Below are positions 23,984-32,739 of a stretch of 64,000 nucleotides of DNA, in pieces (within the stretch, counting starts at the first letter, position 1; each line of letters opens with the position of its first letter). The position numbers were made by a program, and so were the translations under genes. Under the pieces are notes generated by a model. It was given only the letters and a program-made list of their open reading frames with translations, was not told the origin of the DNA and did not search any database. The DNA is from Gemmiger sp. An194 (GTDB lineage: Bacteria > Bacillota > Clostridia > Oscillospirales > Ruminococcaceae): contig NZ_NFKA01000009.1 of assembly GCF_002160145.1 (NCBI RefSeq), forward strand, positions 1 through 64,000, given 5' to 3'.

Positions 23984-25217
23984 ACAATGCCTCCTGCGCG
24001 GCCTTTGTGGCCCTGCTGAAGGGCTCGCCGCTGTTTTTCACGCAAAGGTCCGCTGCCGCCTCATAGAGGGGCCGGCGCTCGGCCTCCATCTGTTTCAGTC
24101 CCTCCATGCTGGTGGAGAGGGGGCGGTTTCCGCCCACCTTCAGCAGCTCCACCGGCCGGTCGATGAACACAATCACGCCGTTCTGGTGCAGCGCCCGCAC
24201 GTTTTCCGGCCGTTTGACCACGCCGCCACCGCAGCTGATGATCTGGCCGCTGCCCATACCGAAGCGGGCCGCGGTCTTGGTCTCCAGCGCGCGGAAGCCC
24301 TCCTCGCCCCGCTCCTCAAAGATCTGGGGGATGGTCTTGCCCGCCGCCTTTTCGATCTCGGCGTCCAGGTCCACAAAGGGCCGGTTCAGGGCCTTGGCCA
24401 GCTGACGGCCGATGGTGGTCTTGCCGCAGCTGGGCATGCCCACCAGGCAGATGTTCAGCCGCTGGGCCCGGATGCGGCGCACAATGGGCTGGATCTTCGA
24501 CGAGGGGATGCGCCGCCCGGTGAACTGCCGGGCCGCGTACAGCGCCTGAGCCACCAGCATTTCCAGGCCGCTGGCGCAGGGGATGCCCGCCTCCTCGGCC
24601 CGCAGGATCAGCTCGGTTTTGAAGGGGTTGTAGACCACGTCCAGCACCGCCTCCAGCCGGGGCAGGCCCGCGGGCTGGATGTGGCACTCGCCCGCATTCG
24701 GGTACATGCCCGCCGGGCTGGTGTTGATGAGAATCTGCACCTGGCTCCGGGCCTGGGCCTGCTCGTAGGTGAGCGCGCCGTCCTTTCCGGTGCGGCTGGC
24801 AAACAGAATCTCCGCCGCGCCCTGGTCCTTCGCCACCGCATGTACGGTGCGGCTGGTGCCGCCGGTGCCCAGAATCAGCACACTTTTGCCCTTGAAATCC
24901 ACCCCGTGCTGGTTGGCCAGGTACAAAAAGCCGTCGTAGTCGGTGTTGTAGCCGTGGAGAATGCCGTCCCGGTTCACCACCGTGTTCACCGCACCGATGG
25001 CCTTGGCCCGGGGCTCCAACCAGGCGCAGTAGGGGATGACCAGCTGTTTATAGGGGATGGTCACATTGATGGCCTTGAAGGCCTTTTTCTGCAAAAATTC
25101 CCGGGCCTGCTGCTCGGTGGGCAGGCTGCACAGCTCATAACGGTAACCGCACAGTGCCTCATGGATGGCCTTGGAGTAGCTGTGGCCCAGCTTTGCGCCA
25201 ATCAGTCCGTATTCCAT
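23949..25217 (-). CDS. aroE-aroK: Bifunctional shikimate dehydrogenase-shikimate kinase
   Basis: One 422-residue polypeptide carries two successive pathway enzymes. Residues 1 to about 235 are shikimate dehydrogenase: substrate-binding GAKLGHSYSKAIHE, catalytic Lys in NVTIPYKQ, and an NADP-binding ILGTGGTSRT. Residues about 250-420 are shikimate kinase: Walker A GMPSCGKTTIG, the DLDAEIEKAAGKTIPQIFE shikimate site, GGGVV and RRPLYEAAAD. A short basic linker (RRIRAQRLN) joins them. The fusion would couple NADPH reduction of dehydroshikimate to phosphorylation of the product. The start is chosen by GAGGAAG upstream; it overlaps the aroC end by 16 bases. Confidence 0.95.
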   Translation of the reverse strand: MEYGLIGAKLGHSYSKAIHEALCGYRYELCSLPTEQQAREFLQKKAFKAINVTIPYKQLVIPYCAWLEPRAKAIGAVNTVVNRDGILHGYNTDYDGFLYLANQHGVDFKGKSVLILGTGGTSRTVHAVAKDQGAAEILFASRTGKDGALTYEQAQARSQVQILINTSPAGMYPNAGECHIQPAGLPRLEAVLDVVYNPFKTELILRAEEAGIPCASGLEMLVAQALYAARQFTGRRIPSSKIQPIVRRIRAQRLNICLVGMPSCGKTTIGRQLAKALNRPFVDLDAEIEKAAGKTIPQIFEERGEEGFRALETKTAARFGMGSGQIISCGGGVVKRPENVRALHQNGVIVFIDRPVELLKVGGNRPLSTSMEGLKQMEAERRPLYEAAADLCVKNSGEPFSRATKAAQEALYEAFGIERAES

Positions 25218-26335
25218 GGTGCTTCCTCCTCTGCCTGCCACAGCGGGCCCCAGCGCTGGGTGAGCAGGTCCGCCAGCCCGAAGGCCACCGCCGCCGTCTG
25301 CACAATGGCGGCCCGATGGGCGATGCAGGGGTCGTGACGGCCCTGAATCTGCAGCTCAGCGGGCTGCAGGGTGCTCATGTCCACCGTCTGCTGAGGCTTA
25401 TAGATGCTGGGGGTGGGTTTTACGGCGGTGCGCACCACCAGAGGCATGCCATTGGTGATGCCGCCGTTGATGCCGCCGTTGTTGTTGGTCGTGGTAATGA
25501 CCCGGCCGTTCTTCACGGTCATCGGGTCGTTGGCCTGGCTGCCCCGCAGCCCGGCCATGGCAAAGCCCGCGCCGAACTCCACGCCCTTCACCGCGGGAAT
25601 GCTGAACAGCAGGTGGGCCAGCTGGCTTTCCACGCTGTCAAAAAACGGTTCACCCGCGCCCGCGGGCAGGCCGGTGACCGCCGTTTCCAGCACGCCGCCC
25701 ACGCTGTCGCCCTCAGAGGCGGCAGCCCGGATAGCCTGCTGCATGGCTTCGCCCGCGGCCTCGCTCAGCACCGGCAGGCCGGTGCAGGTGTCCAGTGCCT
25801 CCAGCTGGGCGTTCAGCTTCTCTTCCTCCAGAGCAAAGGCCTCATCCTCCACGCCCGCAATGCGCACCGCATGGGTGGCCACCCGGATGCCTTTGGCCAG
25901 CAGCATGCTCTGGCACAGCGCACCCGCCGCGCACAGTGCGGCGGTGATGCGGCCGGAAAAATGCCCGCCGCCCCGGAAGTCCTCAAAGCCGCCGTATTTC
26001 ACATGGGCGGTGTAGTCCGCATGGCCCGGGCGGCACAGGCCCAGGGTCTTGGCGTAATCACCCGAGCGGGTGTTGGTGTTCTCGATCACCATGGTGATGG
26101 CGGTGCCGGTGGTGCGGCCGTTGTACACGCCGCTCAGAAAGCGCACCTTGTCCGCCTCGATGCGGCTGGTGGACAGGCCGCCCTTTTTCGCCCGCCGTTT
26201 TTCCATCTGGGCGGCGATGAATTCCTCATCCACCGGCACGCCCGCGGCCAGGCCGTCCAGCACCGCGCCGATGGCCGCGCCGTGGCTCTCGCCGAAGATG
26301 GTCAGCGCCAGTGCGCTGCCGTATGTGTTTTTCAC
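25202..26335 (-). CDS. aroC: Chorismate synthase
   Basis: AroC eliminates phosphate from EPSP to form chorismate and needs reduced FMN. The 377-residue protein carries the family signatures GESHGAAIGAVLDGLAAG near the N-terminus, the central HADYTAHVKYGGFEDFRGGGH segment (read as two motifs), and the C-terminal GRHDPCIAHRAAIV. The start is GTG, five bases after the aroB stop region. A further in-frame tail LTQRWGPLWQAEEEAP extends past the usual end and overlaps aroEK. Confidence 0.96.
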   Translation of the reverse strand: MKNTYGSALALTIFGESHGAAIGAVLDGLAAGVPVDEEFIAAQMEKRRAKKGGLSTSRIEADKVRFLSGVYNGRTTGTAITMVIENTNTRSGDYAKTLGLCRPGHADYTAHVKYGGFEDFRGGGHFSGRITAALCAAGALCQSMLLAKGIRVATHAVRIAGVEDEAFALEEEKLNAQLEALDTCTGLPVLSEAAGEAMQQAIRAAASEGDSVGGVLETAVTGLPAGAGEPFFDSVESQLAHLLFSIPAVKGVEFGAGFAMAGLRGSQANDPMTVKNGRVITTTNNNGGINGGITNGMPLVVRTAVKPTPSIYKPQQTVDMSTLQPAELQIQGRHDPCIAHRAAIVQTAAVAFGLADLLTQRWGPLWQAEEEAPWNTD

Positions 26336-26339
26336 CCAA

Positions 26340-27362
26340 TCACTTCCCCATCAGGATCGCGTTCAGCCCGTCCGCATCCAGCTTGTCCAGCCGCCAGCAG
26401 CCCAGGCCGGGCACCTTCACCACCGTGATGCGCCCGTCGCGGAATTTTTTGTCGTGGAGCATATAGGCCCACACCTTTTCCTTGTTGTAAGCAGTGCGGG
26501 CGGGCAGGCCCAGCTTGCGGTAGACCGCCCGCACCCGCTTGGCCAGCTGCCGGTCCTCAATCATGGGCAGCAGGCCCAGCGCCACGCACTCGCCGTGGTA
26601 CAGGCCATTGGTCCGGCGGCCGGTGATTCCCTTCACCGCCTCGATGCCGTGGCCCAGAGTGTGGCCCAGGTTCAGAATGGCCCGCATGCCCTTTTCGGTC
26701 TCGTCCTTTTCCACCACCTGCTTTTTGATGAGCAGGCTGCGGTAGATGATGGTCTCGATCTCCGCGTCCACATCCAGCTTTTCAAACATCTCGAACAGCT
26801 CGGCGTCGCTGGTCAGGCTCATCTTCACCGCCTCGGCCAGACCGTTGACGAAGTGGCGGCGGGGCAGGGTGGACAGGGTATCCGGGTCCACTACCACCAG
26901 ACGGGGCTGCCAGAAGGCGCCCACAATGTTTTTCGCCGCGCCCAGGTCCACGGCTACCTTGCCGCCGATGGAGGAGTCGATCTGGGAGAGGGTGGTGGTG
27001 GGGCAGTTGATGAAATCCACGCCGCGCATGTAGGTGGCGGCCACAAAGCCCGCCAGATCGCCCACAACGCCGCCGCCCACGGCCACCACCAGGTCGCCCC
27101 GATCAAAGCCCAGCTCCAGCATCCGGCACAGCAGTTTCTCGTATACCTTCAGGCACTTGCTGCCTTCGCCCTGGGGCACGGTTTCAATGTGGCCCTCCCG
27201 GCACTGGGCGCGCACGATCTCGGCGTATTCGGCGGGCACGCCGCTGTCGGTCACAATGAGTACCCTCCGGTTCAGATTGGCCAGAAGGCCCAGGTTGTGC
27301 AGCGCGCCGCGCTTCAGGATAATGTCGTAGCTGCGCTCGCCCAGCCGCATGGTCAGTTTCAT
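26340..27362 (-). CDS. aroB: 3-dehydroquinate synthase
   Basis: AroB converts DAHP to 3-dehydroquinate in an NAD- and metal-dependent reaction. The predicted 340-residue protein has the NAD-binding VVAVGGGVVGDLAGFVAATYMRG, the TTTLSQIDSSIGGKVAVD substrate loop and metal-binding His residues in LNLGHTLGHGIE. Two starts are possible. The ATG at 27362 has AAGGAG ten bases upstream and gives the usual N-terminus. The ATG at 27395 overlaps the pheA stop as ATGA, has no ribosome site and would add eleven residues. Confidence 0.93.
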   Translation of the reverse strand: MKLTMRLGERSYDIILKRGALHNLGLLANLNRRVLIVTDSGVPAEYAEIVRAQCREGHIETVPQGEGSKCLKVYEKLLCRMLELGFDRGDLVVAVGGGVVGDLAGFVAATYMRGVDFINCPTTTLSQIDSSIGGKVAVDLGAAKNIVGAFWQPRLVVVDPDTLSTLPRRHFVNGLAEAVKMSLTSDAELFEMFEKLDVDAEIETIIYRSLLIKKQVVEKDETEKGMRAILNLGHTLGHGIEAVKGITGRRTNGLYHGECVALGLLPMIEDRQLAKRVRAVYRKLGLPARTAYNKEKVWAYMLHDKKFRDGRITVVKVPGLGCWRLDKLDADGLNAILMGK

Positions 27363-27391
27363 TCCGTTGGTACTCCTTGTCTGCTCGTTGC

Positions 27392-28456
27392 TCATTTTGT
27401 GTAGACCCCCAATACCCGCAGTGTGTTGCAAATCTGCCCCAGCGCCTCCAGCAGGGTCTTGCTCGCCTGCTCGCCGGGCTGGCCTTCCAGTTCCACGTAA
27501 AAATAGTATTCAAAGGGTACGCCGGGCATTGGCCGGCTTTTGATGCATTCCATATTGAACCCGGCCGCGCCGATGGCCTGGATCACCCGGGCCAGCTGCC
27601 CGGCCTTGTGATCCACCGTGAACAGCAGGCTGAACCGGTCGCCGCCGGTGGGCTTTTCCCGGGTAATGACGATGAACCGGGTGGTGTTGTCGCCGTCCGA
27701 GTTGATGCCCGCCGCCAGCACCTGCAGACCGTAAAGCTCGGCGGTCTCGGCGCTGGCGATGGCCGCCAGGGTCAGATCACCGCTCTCGGCCACCTGCTTG
27801 GCCGCCACCGCGGTGTTCAGGCACTCGGAGGAGGCAAGGCCCAGGCTGTTCAAAAACCGGGCGCTCTGGGCAATGGCCTGGGGGTGGCTGACCACCCGGC
27901 GGATGTCCGCCAGCCTTGCCCCGGGCAGGGCCAGCAGGTTCTGGCGCACCGGCAGGTCGTAGACCTTGCACACGTGCAGCTCCGGATAGGCAAAGCAGAG
28001 ATCCAGCACGGCGGACACATCCCCCGCGTTGCTGTTTTCAAAGGGCAGCACACCATAGGCCGCCTCACCGCTCTGCACCGCATCGAACACCGCCGCCCAG
28101 GTGGGGTAGCTTTTTGCCCCCGCCTTGGGGAACAGCCGCCGCAGTGCGATATGGGAAAACGCGCCCTCCACGCCCTGGTAGGCCACCATGCTGCGGCCCA
28201 GCACCTCCATCTGATACTGGGCGGCCAGCTGCCGCCCGGTCTGCCAGAAGGCCCGGTAATACTTCTCCAGCGCCGGGTCCTCTTTGACCGCCTCGGCCAG
28301 CAGTTCCGGGTTTGGCGCGTCGCTGCCAAAGACCGGCTGTGCCTTACCCTGCTCCCGGGCCTCAAGAGCCGCCAGCTCCATCCGGCGGCAAAACAGCCGG
28401 GCCAGCTGGCGATCCAGCTCCTCAGCGGATTGTGTGATGCTCTGTTCCGGTTCCAT
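27392..28456 (-). CDS. pheA: Chorismate mutase / prephenate dehydratase
   Basis: PheA turns chorismate into prephenate and then phenylpyruvate, the precursor of phenylalanine. The 354-residue protein has three parts. The first is an N-terminal chorismate mutase helix region (LDRQLARLFCRRMELAALE, residues 12-30). The second is a prephenate dehydratase domain (VAYQGVEGAFSHIA, SGEAAYGVLPFENSNAGDV, and the TRFIVITRE end). The third is an ACT domain (SLLFTVDHKAGQLARVIQAI), which binds Phe for feedback control in relatives. The GNxGSF-type triad is modified. It is the first gene of the operon, next to its promoter; AGGAGGG sets the start. Confidence 0.95.
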   Translation of the reverse strand: MEPEQSITQSAEELDRQLARLFCRRMELAALEAREQGKAQPVFGSDAPNPELLAEAVKEDPALEKYYRAFWQTGRQLAAQYQMEVLGRSMVAYQGVEGAFSHIALRRLFPKAGAKSYPTWAAVFDAVQSGEAAYGVLPFENSNAGDVSAVLDLCFAYPELHVCKVYDLPVRQNLLALPGARLADIRRVVSHPQAIAQSARFLNSLGLASSECLNTAVAAKQVAESGDLTLAAIASAETAELYGLQVLAAGINSDGDNTTRFIVITREKPTGGDRFSLLFTVDHKAGQLARVIQAIGAAGFNMECIKSRPMPGVPFEYYFYVELEGQPGEQASKTLLEALGQICNTLRVLGVYTK

Positions 28457-28487
28457 GCAACGCCCTCCTGCCGCATTAATGTGATAA

Positions 28488-28516
28488 AGTATACCATAGA
28501 CCGGGCCGCGGCACAA
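28488..28516 (-). promoter_or_regulatory. Promoter of the aromatic amino acid operon
   Basis: TTGTGC (-35) and TATACT (-10) on the minus strand are spaced by 17 bases, close to the pheA start. The leader is only about 25 bases, so there is no room for a T-box or trp-type attenuator. Confidence 0.65.
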
Positions 28517-28564
28517 CCGCTCCCGGCGCTTTTTTCGGTCCGGTTCGGCTTTTTTCGCCCTTTC

Positions 28565-28738
28565 TCAGCCCTTGGGCGGGTCCTTCTGCCGCTCCCGGGC
28601 CCGGCGGGCCAGCTCCTCAAAGCTGCGCTCGCTGGTGTAAAACCGCCGGTAGGGGTTTTCCAGCGGAGGACGGGGCGGGGGAGCCGCCTTCTTTTTGCCC
28701 GCAAGCCGGCCGGTCAGTCGGGCCCACAGCCTTTTCAT
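28565..28738 (-). CDS. Small basic protein, 57 aa, coupled to the preceding gene
   Basis: I do not recognise this protein. It starts MKRLWARLTGRLAGKKKAAP, has a proline-rich middle (PPPRPP) and an amphipathic C-terminal helix (ERSFEELARRARERQK). It has no membrane segment. Its ATG overlaps the stop of the one-TM protein gene by four bases (ATGA), a strong sign of genuine translation, and codon use matches the neighbours. It is the last gene of the plsC operon. The basic character suggests binding to membrane surface, nucleic acid or the preceding protein. Confidence 0.7.
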   Translation of the reverse strand: MKRLWARLTGRLAGKKKAAPPPRPPLENPYRRFYTSERSFEELARRARERQKDPPKG

Positions 28739-29505
28739 CGGGCGGTTGCTCCGGCGGTGAGGGTATCAAACAGGGCATCGGCTGCGGCCAGCTCTCCCTC
28801 CTCATCCTCGGCATTGCTCCGGTGAGCCACCACAAAGCGGCTCATGTATTCCTGGCCGGATAACTTTTCGCCCGTTATGGTGGTATATTCACCCAGGTCC
28901 AGCGACGCCAGCACCGGGCAGTCGCTCCAGTTGTACCATTCCACACCGTCCAGCGGGGCCTCCTCATCGGGCACGGTGCCGTCCGCCCGGGCCAGCACGC
29001 GGTAGGCATTCTGGAAGTCCTCGGGCTCGTCCAGCAGGAAGATATATGCATCGCCGGCGGCAAGGTCCGCGGTGAGCACAGTGGACTGGGCCATCTGAAC
29101 GTAGGTATCGGTCACATCATTCATGGCCGCGCCCACATCCTGGGAGGTGCTGCCGCTGGTATCCGGCTCCTTCATGCTCACCTGATAGGCGCGAATCTGG
29201 GCCAGCTTCTGACCGTCCCCGTTGGCGTCCTCCACCACACCGGCCAGCGCCTGCTCCAGCGACTCCTGCAGCTCGGTGGGCAATGCCTGCGGACTGACCA
29301 GCGCAATCTGCTCGTCCGGATGAACGGTGGTGACTGCTCCCCAGACATAATAGATCACAATCGCCGCCAGCACCGCCACCACCGCCAGAATCTTCCAGTT
29401 GTAGTGCCACCAGTTGGCCACCTTCTGCTTTTTGGTGTATTCAATGGGTTCGTCCGGCTTCATATCCTCCGGGTCGATGTTCAGGGTATAACGTGCACTT
29501 GCCAT
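28735..29505 (-). CDS. Single-pass membrane protein of unknown function, 256 aa
   Basis: The protein has a cytoplasmic N-terminal tail (residues 1-38), one membrane helix (about 39-60, ILAVVAVLAAIVIYYVWGA) and an extracytoplasmic domain of about 190 residues rich in Asp and Gln. No known family could be recognised. It follows plsC (end to start distance five bases) and precedes the coupled 57-residue gene, so the three probably act together at the membrane. The ATG is set by GGAGG nine bases upstream; a longer start eight codons earlier overlaps plsC. Confidence 0.75.
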   Translation of the reverse strand: MASARYTLNIDPEDMKPDEPIEYTKKQKVANWWHYNWKILAVVAVLAAIVIYYVWGAVTTVHPDEQIALVSPQALPTELQESLEQALAGVVEDANGDGQKLAQIRAYQVSMKEPDTSGSTSQDVGAAMNDVTDTYVQMAQSTVLTADLAAGDAYIFLLDEPEDFQNAYRVLARADGTVPDEEAPLDGVEWYNWSDCPVLASLDLGEYTTITGEKLSGQEYMSRFVVAHRSNAEDEEGELAAADALFDTLTAGATAR

Positions 29506-29509
29506 CGCT

Positions 29510-30244
29510 TTACGCCTCCATTTTGTCATTCAGGGCCGCACCGATCAGGGCGGCGGCCTGCTGGGGCAGCTCCTTCAGCTGCTCCCGGGTCATTGCACCG
29601 ATTTCAATGGCGGGCAGGATCTGGATGGTCACATGGGTGGGCTTCATCCAGCCGCCGTTGTTCTCCATGATGTCCCGGCTGTTGTGGATGGCCAGGGGCA
29701 CCAGCGGTGCGCCGGTCTTGGTGGCGATGCGGAAGGCTCCGCCCTTGAATTCCAGCAGGCTACCCTCCTCGCCCTTGTTGCGGGTGCCCTCCGGGAAGAT
29801 GATCACGGAATAACCCTTTTTCACGTTGGCGATGGCCTCATTCAGCGCCTCCATGGCCTTGCGGGGGTCCTCCCGGTCCAGGAAGACGCAGTGCAGAAGC
29901 CGCATCCAGCCCCGCACCAGAGGGATCTTTGCCACTTCTTTTTTCGAGACCAGAGCATGGGGCTTGTCCAGCTGGGTGAGCACCAGCGGGATATCGTAAT
30001 AGCTGCGGTGGTTGCCCACGAAGACGCAGGGCCGGCCTTCGGGGATGTTCTCCTTGCCGGTGACGGTGACGGTGACCCCGGCCAGTCGCAGCAGCTTGCC
30101 CGCCCAGTCCGGCACCCAGCGGTCGGCCAGTGCGTCGGCGGTGGCCCAGTCGCCCGCCTCCAGGGCCTTCAGGCCCCGTCGAAGAAGGGGCAGCTTAAAG
30201 AGCAGATACAACCAGAAATAAATAAACCAAACAATGGTGCGCAT
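29510..30244 (-). CDS. plsC: 1-acyl-sn-glycerol-3-phosphate acyltransferase
   Basis: PlsC-type enzymes acylate lysophosphatidic acid to phosphatidic acid at the cytoplasmic face of the membrane. The 244-residue protein has an N-terminal hydrophobic segment (MRTIVWFIYFWLYLLFKLP), the catalytic HX4D motif in VGNHRSYYDIP (about residues 78-88), and the glycerol-phosphate binding FPEGTRNKG. The start ATG has AAGGAG upstream. It heads a three-gene operon with two unknown membrane-linked proteins. The specific acyl donor (ACP or acyl phosphate) cannot be read. Confidence 0.93.
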   Translation of the reverse strand: MRTIVWFIYFWLYLLFKLPLLRRGLKALEAGDWATADALADRWVPDWAGKLLRLAGVTVTVTGKENIPEGRPCVFVGNHRSYYDIPLVLTQLDKPHALVSKKEVAKIPLVRGWMRLLHCVFLDREDPRKAMEALNEAIANVKKGYSVIIFPEGTRNKGEEGSLLEFKGGAFRIATKTGAPLVPLAIHNSRDIMENNGGWMKPTHVTIQILPAIEIGAMTREQLKELPQQAAALIGAALNDKMEA

Positions 30245-30358
30245 AGCAGTTCTCCTTGCAGTTTCGGGCAGCCCGCCGGGCCGCGTCATTACCGCTTATT
30301 GTACCATAACTGGCCCAAAAGAAAAAGCGCGCCACCCCATTCTTTGCACAAACATCAC

Positions 30359-30388
30359 AAAACGCCTCTCCGGACGGAGAGGCGTTTG
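30359..30388 (-). terminator. Terminator of the malQ operon
   Basis: AACGCCTCTCCG/CGGAGAGGCGTT stem followed on the minus strand by TTTTG. The gap to plsC (30245-30358) holds only a possible promoter with TACAAT in the minus direction. Confidence 0.85.
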
Positions 30389-30413
30389 GAAGAATATTGG
30401 ATGTTTTTCCAGT

Positions 30414-31880
30414 TTACCGGCCATACAGCTCGGTGAGGGCCGCAATGCGCCCGGCCAGCTGCGGGGTGAGGGCGCTTTGCCCCACCCGCCACTGCCAGTT
30501 TCCCCAGGGGCGGCTGGGCACGTTCATCCGCGCCTCGCCGCCCAGGCCCAGCCAGTCCTGCATGGGTACGATGGCGGTATTGCTCACGCTGGCCAGCGCC
30601 GCCCGGATAAAGCTCTCCACCAGCGGCTCGTCTACCGCGTGCAGATAGGCCCGCGCCCGGGCCACATCCTCCGGATGGGCTTCGGTTTCCCAGGCGGCGG
30701 TGGTGGTATTGTCGTGGGTGCCGGTGTAGACCACCGAGTTCTGCAGGTAGTTGTGGGGCAGATAGTCCCCGGCCTCCCGCCGGTCGAAGGCAAATTGCAG
30801 CACCTTCATACCCGGGTAGCCGCTGCCCTCCAGCAGTTCCTTCACCTGGGGGGTCAGATAGCCCAGATCCTCGGCGATGATCTGCGCGCCGGGCATGGCT
30901 GCGTGGATGGCCCCGATAAAATCCATCCCCGGGCCAGGCTGCCAGCTGCCGTTCTGGGCGGTGGTGTCCTGTGCCGGAATGGAATAATAGCTCTCAAAGC
31001 CCCGGAAGTGGTCGATGCGCACCACATCGTAGATGGTAAGCGCATGACGCAGCCGGCGCAGCCACCAGGCATAGCCGGTGGCCTTGTGATACGGCCAGTC
31101 ATAGAGCGGATTGCCCCAGAGCTGGCCGTCCGCGGCGAAGGCGTCCGGCGGGCAGCCCGCCACCCGGGTGAGCCGCCGGTCCCCATCGGTCTGGAACAGC
31201 TCAGGCGCAGCCCAGATATCCGAGGAGTCCGGCGAAACGTAGATGGGAATATCGCCGATGATCTGCACGCCCTTCTGATGGGCATACGCCAGCAGTTCAT
31301 CCCACTGACGATAAAACAGATACTGGATCTTCCGCCAGTAATCCACCCGGCCGGCCAGCCGCTGCCGGGCCTTTGCCAGCGCGTCGGGGCGGCGCAGCCG
31401 CACCTCGTCCGGCCAGTGGTACCAGCTCTGCTGGTCGTTTTCTTCTTTCAGCGCCATGAAGAGGGCATAGTCCTCCAGCCAGGCGCTCTGCTCCTGCTGC
31501 CAGGCGGCAAAGTCCTCATCGTCGTCCGGCAGCCGGTCCGCTGCCTTTTGCAGCAGAGTGTGACGGCTGGCATACAGTGCGCCGTAGTCCACCCGGGCCG
31601 GGTCATCGCCCCAGTCCGCTTCGGCCTCTTCCTCGGTGAGCAGGCCCTGCCGGATGAGGATGCCCGGGTCGATGAAATAGGGATTCGCCGCAAAGGCGGA
31701 AAAGCTCTGGTAGGGGCTGTCGCCGTAGCCGGTAGGGCCCACCGGCAGGATCTGCCAATGGGTCTGGCCCGCGGCGGCAAGAAAATCCACGAACCGCCGG
31801 GCCTCTTCGCCCAGTGTGCCGATGCCCCAGGGGCCCGGCAGGCTGGAAACCGGCAGCAGGATACCGCTTGCACGCTTCAA
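30414..31880 (-). CDS. malQ: 4-alpha-glucanotransferase (amylomaltase)
   Basis: MalQ transfers alpha-1,4-glucan units between maltodextrins and releases glucose. The roughly 488-residue GH77 protein shows the N-terminal SGILLPVSSLPGPWGIGTLG motif, GPTGYGDSPYQSFSAFA, IIGDIPIYVSPDSSD, the nucleophile region VVRIDHFRGFESY, the acid/base region IIAEDLGYL, and YTGTHDNTTT. The start codon is probably TTG, eight bases after AAAGGAG; a GTG one codon earlier has a short spacing. It is the last gene of the lacI-SBP-permease operon and identifies the transported sugar as maltodextrin. Confidence 0.94.
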   Translation of the reverse strand: MKRASGILLPVSSLPGPWGIGTLGEEARRFVDFLAAAGQTHWQILPVGPTGYGDSPYQSFSAFAANPYFIDPGILIRQGLLTEEEAEADWGDDPARVDYGALYASRHTLLQKAADRLPDDDEDFAAWQQEQSAWLEDYALFMALKEENDQQSWYHWPDEVRLRRPDALAKARQRLAGRVDYWRKIQYLFYRQWDELLAYAHQKGVQIIGDIPIYVSPDSSDIWAAPELFQTDGDRRLTRVAGCPPDAFAADGQLWGNPLYDWPYHKATGYAWWLRRLRHALTIYDVVRIDHFRGFESYYSIPAQDTTAQNGSWQPGPGMDFIGAIHAAMPGAQIIAEDLGYLTPQVKELLEGSGYPGMKVLQFAFDRREAGDYLPHNYLQNSVVYTGTHDNTTTAAWETEAHPEDVARARAYLHAVDEPLVESFIRAALASVSNTAIVPMQDWLGLGGEARMNVPSRPWGNWQWRVGQSALTPQLAGRIAALTELYGR

Positions 31881-31902
31881 CACGATCGCTCCTTTCGCTG
31901 TG

Positions 31903-32739
31903 TCAGCCCTTGACCGCACCGGCTGCCACACCCTTGATGATGTGCTTCTGGCAGGCCAGGTAGAACAGGATGATGGGTACGATGGCCAGCACCAGCATGG
32001 CCATCATGGCGCCCCAGTCCACCGAACCGTAGCCGCCCTTCAGGTACTGGATGGCGATGGGGATGGTCTTGTACTTGCGCAGATCCAGCACCAGGCTGGG
32101 CAGCAGGTAGTCGTTCCAGATCCACATGGTCTCCAGAATACCCACGCTCACCAGAGTGGGCTTGAGCATGGCCAGTACCACACGGAAGAAGGTCTGCAGG
32201 GGGTTGCAGCCGTCGATCATGGCGGCCTCCTCCACCTCGATGGGCACGCTGCGCATGAAGCCGGTGAACATGAACACCGCCAGCCCCGCGCCGAAGCCCA
32301 GGTAGATCAGGATGATGCCCACCGGGTTGCCCAGGCGCATGGAGTCGCTGATCTTGGACAGGGGATACATGACCATCTGGAAGGGAACCACCATGGAGAT
32401 AAGGCAGAGCATGTAGATGGCCTTGGTGTACCAGGTGTGGACCCGGCTGATGTACCAGGCGCACATGGAGGTGCACAGCAGAATCACCAGCACGCTGGCC
32501 ACCGTGATGAACAGGCTGTAGCCGAAGGCGCTGAAGAAGCCGGTCTTGCGCAGGCCCTCCACGTAGTTTTCCAGCCCCACGAAGGTCTTTTCATCCGGCA
32601 GCGAAAAGGGCATCCGGTTGATGTAGGCCTTTTTCTTGAAGCTGTTCATGAAGATCATCAGGATGGGCGAGATGTAAACAAGACTTACGACGGAAAAAAC
32701 CAGGGTATAGAGCCATCCGAATTTCGACTTGTCGTTCAT
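31903..32739 (-). CDS. Sugar ABC transporter permease (MalG type)
   Basis: The 278-residue membrane protein has six predicted helices and the EAA motif EEAAMIDGCNPLQTFFRVVLAML that docks the ATPase. It follows the MalF-type permease with a one-base overlap and precedes malQ. No ATPase gene lies in this operon. Such CUT1 systems often share an MsmK-type ATPase encoded elsewhere. The pair is expected to import maltodextrins captured by the solute-binding protein. Confidence 0.93.
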   Translation of the reverse strand: MNDKSKFGWLYTLVFSVVSLVYISPILMIFMNSFKKKAYINRMPFSLPDEKTFVGLENYVEGLRKTGFFSAFGYSLFITVASVLVILLCTSMCAWYISRVHTWYTKAIYMLCLISMVVPFQMVMYPLSKISDSMRLGNPVGIILIYLGFGAGLAVFMFTGFMRSVPIEVEEAAMIDGCNPLQTFFRVVLAMLKPTLVSVGILETMWIWNDYLLPSLVLDLRKYKTIPIAIQYLKGGYGSVDWGAMMAMLVLAIVPIILFYLACQKHIIKGVAAGAVKG

